This document shows, piece by piece, positions 7,514-10,652 of a stretch of DNA of 10,652 bases. The stretch spans positions 1 to 10,652 of the forward strand of contig JAJYCH010000085.1 of assembly GCA_021778575.1 (NCBI GenBank). The letters run 5' to 3'. How positions within the stretch are numbered: the stretch's first letter is position 1; each line of letters opens with the position of its first letter. A program made the translations under genes and the position numbers. Origin of the DNA: Planctomycetota bacterium (GTDB lineage: Bacteria > Planctomycetota > Planctomycetia > Isosphaerales > Isosphaeraceae). The notes beneath the pieces were generated by a model. That model was given only the letters and a program-made list of their open reading frames with translations, was not told the DNA's origin and made no database searches.

Positions 7514-8239
7514 TCAGGCGTCGAGCGGATCGACCGAGGCCAGCACCCGGACCTTCGAGATCGCGATCGAACCGCCGAAGCAGACGTCCACATCGTGGTG
7601 GGGCCGACGCTCGCGAGCCTGGTAATTGCCGGAATAGACCAGCCCATCCGGCTCGTCGCGGTAATTCAGGGGTAATGGAGAGGGATCGGCGGGGCAATAG
7701 ATCCAGGCTGGGTCGGGCTGCCCCGGCTCGGGATGAGGCAAATTGACGTTCCAGAACGTTCCCGGCTCGGGCGGTCGCCTCATCAATTCACGCAAGATCG
7801 CCGTCGCCCAGCGCGCCGCCTGGTCCCAGTCGATCGACCTGCCTCGGGCGATATAGTGCGAGATCGCCACGCCGGGAATTCCATGCAACGCCCCCTCGCG
7901 GACAGCGGCAACCGTTCCGGAATGGTGAATGTCGGCCCCGAGGTTTCCACCCGCGTTGATTCCGGACAGAACCCAGCCCACCTCGGCTCCGTGAATCTGA
8001 ATCGCCAGACGCACACAATCGGCCGGTGTTCCGTCGACGGCCCGGAGGTGGTCCGAACGTTCGATGATGGCGATCGGCCGGTGGGTGGTGACCACGTGCC
8101 CACAGCCCGACTGAGGACCGACAGGGGCAAACACCCGGCAATCCCCGAATGAATTGGTAGCCGATCGGAGCGCCGCGAGACCAGGGGCGTCGACTCCATC
8201 ATCGTTCGTCAGGAGGATCAACCGGGAAGAGTCGGCCAA
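7514..8239 (-). CDS. surE: 5'/3'-nucleotidase SurE
   Basis: SurE is a divalent-metal-dependent phosphatase that hydrolyses nucleoside 5'- and 3'-monophosphates and short polyphosphates in the cytoplasm. This 241-residue protein has its hallmarks: LLTNDDG with D13 and D14, PQSGCGH with S44, and SGINAGGNLGADIHHSGTVA with N95, the expected metal ligands. The VREGALHGIPGVAIS segment and the NVNLPHP core also fit. The length is normal. The start is unusual: there is no ATG. A TGA at 8246-8248 closes the frame, leaving TTG at 8237-8239 as the most likely start (ATT at 8243-8245 or a later TTG at 8219-8221 are alternatives). No clear ribosome binding site is visible. A terminator after the upstream tRNA suggests independent transcription. 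Confidence 0.93.
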   Translation of the reverse strand: MADSSRLILLTNDDGVDAPGLAALRSATNSFGDCRVFAPVGPQSGCGHVVTTHRPIAIIERSDHLRAVDGTPADCVRLAIQIHGAEVGWVLSGINAGGNLGADIHHSGTVAAVREGALHGIPGVAISHYIARGRSIDWDQAARWATAILRELMRRPPEPGTFWNVNLPHPEPGQPDPAWIYCPADPSPLPLNYRDEPDGLVYSGNYQARERRPHHDVDVCFGGSIAISKVRVLASVDPLDA

Positions 8240-8282
8240 GGGAATTCACTGGGGTGGGTCATTGGGCGGAAAATCTGGGGAC

Positions 8283-8314
8283 AAAAAAAGGCTCGCGGTC
8301 GGTGGCCGCGAGCC
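8283..8314 (-). terminator. Intrinsic terminator after tRNA-Asn
   Basis: On the minus strand a nine-base-pair GC-rich stem (arms 8306-8314 and 8290-8298, sequence GGCTCGCGG with CCGCGAGCC, seven-base loop) is followed directly by seven T residues (8289-8283). This is a textbook Rho-independent terminator. It lies 34 bases after the tRNA-Asn gene and upstream of surE, so it separates the two transcripts. Confidence 0.9.
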
Positions 8315-8348
8315 TCTCGCCTTCAACAGGCAGATCCGATGGGGAAAG

Positions 8349-8421
8349 CTCCCCGACTAGGACTCGAACCTAGAACCTAGCGATTAACAGTCGCTCGCTC
8401 TACCGATTGAGCTATCGGGGA
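8349..8421 (-). tRNA. tRNA-Asn (anticodon GTT)
   Basis: The minus strand folds into a complete 73-base cloverleaf. The acceptor stem is TCCCCGA with TCGGGGA (7 bp), the D stem GCTC/GAGC, the anticodon stem AGCGA/TCGCT with loop CTGTTAA, and the T stem CTAGG/CCTAG with loop TTCGAGT. The anticodon GTT is at 8386-8388, reading AAC and AAU. The discriminator base is G, as usual for tRNA-Asn. The 3' CCA is not encoded. A promoter lies directly upstream and a terminator directly downstream, so it is a single-gene unit. Confidence 0.97.
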
Positions 8422-8433
8422 TTCGGAAGGAAT

Positions 8434-8462
8434 AGAATACTACGCCAGGGGCGGCGACTCAA
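8434..8462 (-). promoter_or_regulatory. Probable sigma70-type promoter of tRNA-Asn
   Basis: On the minus strand TTGAGT (8462-8457) and TATTCT (8439-8434) are separated by exactly 17 bases, close to the -35 and -10 consensus. The tRNA 5' end is 12 bases beyond the -10 element, which allows a very short leader. Both position and spacing support it; no other promoter in the window is as clear. Confidence 0.65.
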
Positions 8463-8534
8463 TACCGATTCCCGAATTCTCGCAAAGAAGTGACCGAGGG
8501 CGGGTGAAGTCGAGCGGAACCAGGCCCGGTGGAT

Positions 8535-8702
8535 TTATTCCTTGACCGGGCTCTTGGCACCATCGTGACCGGCAATCGCTTTTTCGAGAATCCCGACAAT
8601 CAGGGCATTCAACGAAGCCTTGTCTTCCTTGGCCCAGCTAGCGAGCTGTTCGTGGAGGACCGGTGGCATCCGAATCTGGAAGTGGACGACTGTTTCAGGC
8701 AT
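8535..8702 (-). CDS. Arc/HicB-like ribbon-helix-helix DNA-binding protein
   Basis: This 55-residue protein is almost entirely a ribbon-helix-helix fold: a strand (VVHFQIRMPP, about 4-13), helix A (VLHEQLASWAKED), the turn KASLN and helix B (ALIVGILEKAIA), then a short basic tail. Such proteins bind DNA as dimers through the strand and often act as antitoxins or autorepressors. The start at 8700-8702 is set by GAGGAG eight bases upstream; the frame continues to 8870 but that stretch is not RHH-like. No toxin gene (HicA, ParE, RelE or similar) lies next to it: on one side is tRNA-Asn, on the other about 480 bases without a gene. It is thus an orphan regulator or solitary antitoxin. Palindromes in its upstream region may be its own operator. 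Confidence 0.8.
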   Translation of the reverse strand: MPETVVHFQIRMPPVLHEQLASWAKEDKASLNALIVGILEKAIAGHDGAKSPVKE

Positions 8703-9019
8703 GGAACGATCTCCTCGGCACCGGCGAACTTGGACGATCAGAGACGATGGGATGAGAGAGACTGCCCGGGTCGAATCTTGCTCGTCGCAAAGACGTCCGC
8801 GAACAAACGTAGATGAAGTGTACTCCAAAATTTGGACGAATTCGAAGTATTTTTTCCTCGGGCCAACCATAACCAGAACAGGAACGGTTGTTTGTTCGCC
8901 GTTGTTGGCTTAAAACACGAAGAGAATGTCTCGACTGTCGTTCAAACCATACAATTCATCGTGCATGGAATCTCGATTCGATGCAAGTGACCGATCCCTT
9001 TCTCCAGGAGGATTGCAAA
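8703..9019. other. Gene-free stretch upstream of the RHH gene
   Basis: No supported gene is present. Several small frames cross it but lack ribosome binding sites and family-like sequence. It is more AT-rich than the surroundings between about 8800 and 9000, as expected of regulatory DNA. It holds the probable RHH promoter with its palindromes and ends at a REP-like element. Confidence 0.5.
8817..8844 (-). promoter_or_regulatory. Possible RHH promoter with overlapping palindromic operator
   Basis: TCCAAA-A-TTTGGA (8824-8836) is a perfect odd palindrome and CGAATTCG (8837-8844) a perfect even one next to it. On the minus strand TACACT (8822-8817) could be a -10 element, which places the palindromes in the spacer and -35 area of a promoter about 110 bases before the RHH start. 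Autoregulation from such a site is typical of RHH proteins; here it is inference from position. Confidence 0.35.
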
Positions 9020-9128
9020 GTAGGGTCCGCAGTGCGGCCCGTCGTTGCGGTCTTCGCCCGACCACCGGGCAACGACCGGATCTTCAAGATCCGTGGATCG
9101 AAACCACGGTCCGCACAGCGGACCCTAC
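9020..9128. repeat. REP-like multi-hairpin element with GTAGGG...CCCTAC ends
   Basis: Outer arms 9020-9037 and 9111-9128 are 18-base inverted copies with one mismatch and begin and end with GTAGGGTCC / GGACCCTAC. Inside are further stems: GTCGTTGC (9041-9048) with GCAACGAC (9069-9076), the near-perfect dyad GATCTTCAAGATC (9079-9091), CCGTGG (9091-9096) with CCACGG (9104-9109), and GGTCCGC with GCGGACC (9108-9124). The ends resemble those of the element at 1565-1622 while the core differs. It lies in the gene-free space upstream of the GbsR-type gene. It is best read as a pair of REP units (BIME-like) with a structured centre; a structured RNA is an alternative. Confidence 0.72.
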
Positions 9129-9184
9129 AATTGTCCGACCAATTTACAACCCTCCTGTCCCTATAACTTGAGGAATGAAGTCAT

Positions 9185-9772
9185 TTGTCGCCAAGCCAGC
9201 CGGACCACGATGCCGAAAAACCGTTCGATTCGCCCGGGACCCCGGCGGATCAGGGGCCTCGCGAGGAACAACTGATCCGTCAGTTCGTCGAGCATTGGGG
9301 AGTCATGGCTCGGTCGTGGGGCATCAACGCCACCATGGGCGAGCTGTTCGCCTTGCTCTACATCACCGGTGCCGACTGGACCGCCGAGGAACTCCGCGAA
9401 CGACTTCAGGTCTCGCGAGGCAATGTCAGCATGAACCTGCGCGAGCTGATGACCTGGGGGATTGTTCATAAGGTCCACCGATCCGGCGAACGTCGCGAAT
9501 ATTATCGTGCCGAACTCGACGTCTGGAACCTCTTTCGACGAATTTTTCAGGAGCGAAAACGCCGGGAACTCGACCCGACCTTGCTGGTTCTCGACCAGTC
9601 GGTCGCCATCTCCGGTGATGACCCGGCCCACCGGGCGATGCGCGAGCGCGTCGAGGCCCTTCAGCAATTCTTCGCGCTGATCAACAGCATGTCGCAGCGA
9701 ATTCTCGCGCTCGAACCCGACGACCTGGACGACCTCCGAAAACTTCTCGAAGCGCTCGGACCACCGCAATGA
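9185..9772 (+). CDS. GbsR/MarR-type winged-helix transcriptional regulator
   Basis: This 195-residue protein matches the GbsR-like branch of the MarR superfamily, which in Bacillus controls choline and glycine betaine genes. The opening segment about 28-62 (LIRQFVEHWGVMARSWGINA, then TMGELFALLYITG) is typical of the family. The winged helix spans about 64-110: TAEELRERLQVSRGNVSMNL is the helix-turn-helix, RELMTWGIVHKVHRSGERRE the turn into the wing. A long C-terminal helical part (about 112-190) should dimerise. The frame opens after a TGA at 9176-9178 and the only early start is TTG at 9185-9187, with GAGGA about ten bases upstream. No osmolyte transport or synthesis gene lies nearby, so the target cannot be inferred. 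It ends six bases from a convergent gene. Confidence 0.85.
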   Translation: MSPSQPDHDAEKPFDSPGTPADQGPREEQLIRQFVEHWGVMARSWGINATMGELFALLYITGADWTAEELRERLQVSRGNVSMNLRELMTWGIVHKVHRSGERREYYRAELDVWNLFRRIFQERKRRELDPTLLVLDQSVAISGDDPAHRAMRERVEALQQFFALINSMSQRILALEPDDLDDLRKLLEALGPPQ

Positions 9773-9778
9773 CCCAGG

Positions 9779-10450
9779 TTATCGCGGTGGGTTGGTCGGC
9801 TCAAAGCGAATTTGACGGACGCCCGAGTTCTGGAGAATTTCGAGGGCACGGATCAAATCGGCCGACTTCAGGTCGCCCGCGGCGCGGATCACGACCGAGG
9901 GCTTCGGTTTCGACTCGTCGTCGGTTTCCTGCTGGATGGCGACAGCCAGCTCGTCGAGCGATCGCGGCTGCCCGTCCAGAACGATCCGGTCGGCCAGGAT
10001 CTCGACCAGATGCTCACCTGGTCGATTCTTGCCGGCTTGAGCCAGCGAGCCGATATCGGCCCCTTCCGGCGCGAAACGGGCTCCTTCACGCACCGCGAAA
10101 AATCCGACGGGGCGCTCGGCAATGCTGGCCAGGCCCGCCATCGCGCCTTTGCCGTCAGCCCAGAGATACCCCTCGAACTCCTGGCGGGCTCGTGGATACT
10201 TGATCGCGAACAGGATCTTGTGCGCCACGTCTCGCGCCACTTGCCCGGTCACCGGGTAGGTGGTCCCGTGGACGTCCGAGCGATATTGTCCGGTCACGAC
10301 TCCGCGCTCCTCGACCTTGAGGTCGAGCGTTCCCGACCACTGACCATTGGCGAACAGCCGGTAACGACCGGCGAAGTCGGCGGGGACAACCACTTTTCCG
10401 GGCGTCGGCTGGGGAACCTTGCCCAGATCAAAGACCGGAGGCTTCGCCAT
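9779..10450 (-). CDS. Protein with beta-rich N-terminal domain and ExbD/TolR-like C-terminal domain
   Basis: This 223-residue protein begins MAKPPVFDLGKVPQPTPGK. Residues about 25-125 are beta-rich with repeated G-x-Y and G-Q strand patterns (GRYRLFANGQWSGTLDL, VVTGQYRSD, EFEGYLW, GFFAVREG), suggestive of a small calycin-like barrel, though I cannot name a family. Residues about 146-217 (GEHLVEILADRIVLDGQ, SLDELAVAIQ, PSVVIRAAGD, IRALEILQNSGVRQIRFEP) match the periplasmic domain of ExbD/TolR, but the N-terminal transmembrane helix of that family is absent and there is no signal peptide. The ATG at 10448-10450 is the first in a frame open from about 10594 and lacks a close ribosome binding site. 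A truncated flavoprotein lies directly upstream in another frame, so the true N-terminus may have been lost or altered. Confidence 0.65.
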   Translation of the reverse strand: MAKPPVFDLGKVPQPTPGKVVVPADFAGRYRLFANGQWSGTLDLKVEERGVVTGQYRSDVHGTTYPVTGQVARDVAHKILFAIKYPRARQEFEGYLWADGKGAMAGLASIAERPVGFFAVREGARFAPEGADIGSLAQAGKNRPGEHLVEILADRIVLDGQPRSLDELAVAIQQETDDESKPKPSVVIRAAGDLKSADLIRALEILQNSGVRQIRFEPTNPPR

Positions 10451-10652
10451 CGTGTAAAGCTTGGCTCCGCCCAGAGTTTCGAGCTCGCCTCCATGAACCG
10501 CTTGAAATCGGCTGAGGCGCTTCCCATATAGGTCGGGCAGCCGAAAATGATCGCATCCGCACTGTTCAAATCGTCCCAGTGCTTTTCCACCTCAGCGACT
10601 GGAAGGAGCAGGCCGGCAATCCCGTCAACCCGCCGGACACCATCCAGAACCG
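10294..10652 (-). CDS. WrbA-like flavoprotein (NAD(P)H:quinone oxidoreductase), partial and apparently truncated
   Basis: The frame enters from the window edge and reads VLDGVRRVDGIAGLLLPVAE, then a strong WrbA/flavodoxin signature: DDLNSADAIIFGCPTYMGSA followed by SADFKRFMEASSKLW. The GxPTYMG loop is where FMN binds in this family, which reduces quinones with NAD(P)H in the cytoplasm. After about position 10465 the similarity ends: a WrbA should continue with a Lys/Gly-rich segment (W-x-x-K-x-A-x-G-F), but the frame turns into an Arg/Ser-rich sequence running to a stop at 10294, entirely overlapping the next ORF. None of the three minus-strand frames carries the missing C-terminal half. I infer a 3' truncation, so this is probably a remnant; it could be scored as a pseudogene. 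The N-terminus lies outside the window. Confidence 0.55.
   Translation of the reverse strand, partial: VLDGVRRVDGIAGLLLPVAEVEKHWDDLNSADAIIFGCPTYMGSASADFKRFMEASSKLWAEPSFTRWRSLRSLIWARFPSRRPEKWLSPPTSPVVTGCSPMVSGRERSTSRSRSAES

Noticed and set aside
7458..7516. Inverted repeat TGACAGGT / ACCTGTCA after surE, considered as a terminator
   Set aside because: The stem is only 8 bp around a 43-base loop, and the following AT-rich stretch is not a T-tract; too weak to call.
8349..8421. tRNA-Asn as an integration site for a mobile element
   Set aside because: No integrase gene and no repeated 3' tRNA fragment were seen within the window.
8535..8702. A toxin-antitoxin module around the RHH gene
   Set aside because: No second small gene resembling a known toxin is adjacent on either strand, so only an orphan RHH protein can be supported.
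8535..8870. A longer 111-residue version of the RHH protein starting at 8870
   Set aside because: The extra N-terminal part is read from the probable promoter and palindromes, and a good GAGGAG site points to the ATG at 8702.
8888..9166. Small plus-strand frames between the RHH gene and the GbsR-type gene
   Set aside because: They run through the palindromic element, lack ribosome binding sites and have no protein-like pattern; the element explains the sequence better.

Overview
The window looks like chromosomal DNA of a GC-rich planctomycete, possibly of the Isosphaeraceae type. This is inferred from family content (a DUF1080/3-keto-disaccharide hydrolase protein, a very small membrane protein with an FRLTTL-type N-terminus, dispersed GTAGGG...CCCTAC palindromes, small loosely spaced operons) and not from a marker gene. 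Most genes lie on the minus strand.

Region 1 (1-4317, minus strand) is a respiratory complex I block. A single reading frame joins NuoB, NuoC and NuoD (884 residues, with a Pro/Ala-rich linker between B and C). After a palindromic REP-like element come two small genes of unknown function, one soluble and one with a coiled coil plus a C-terminal membrane anchor. Then come nuoI, with both 4Fe-4S motifs, and the start of another unknown gene that leaves the window. The two small genes are clearly lower in GC than the nuo genes and look like an insertion. No nuoA, E-H or J-N is present here.

Region 2 (4318-6616) holds a short plus-strand membrane protein divergent from nuoBCD, then on the minus strand a secreted DUF1080 protein downstream of a GT4 mannosyltransferase-like glycosyltransferase. 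The last two are probably cotranscribed.

Region 3 (6617-8462, minus strand) holds a lipoprotein FKBP-type prolyl isomerase, the SurE nucleotidase (apparent TTG start), and a tRNA-Asn(GTT) with a recognisable promoter and an intrinsic terminator.

Region 4 (8463-10652) holds a 55-residue ribbon-helix-helix protein with palindromes in its probable promoter, a 109-base multi-hairpin REP-like element, a GbsR/MarR-type regulator on the plus strand, and convergent to it a 223-residue protein with an ExbD/TolR-like C-terminal domain. Just upstream of that, in another frame, is a WrbA-like flavoprotein whose similarity stops abruptly, suggesting a deletion or rearrangement at this junction.

The least ordinary items are the NuoBCD fusion, the low-GC two-gene cassette inside the nuo block, the two palindromic elements with shared ends but unrelated cores, and the broken flavoprotein/ExbD-like junction. 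No CRISPR array, insertion sequence, prophage or recognisable defence system was found.
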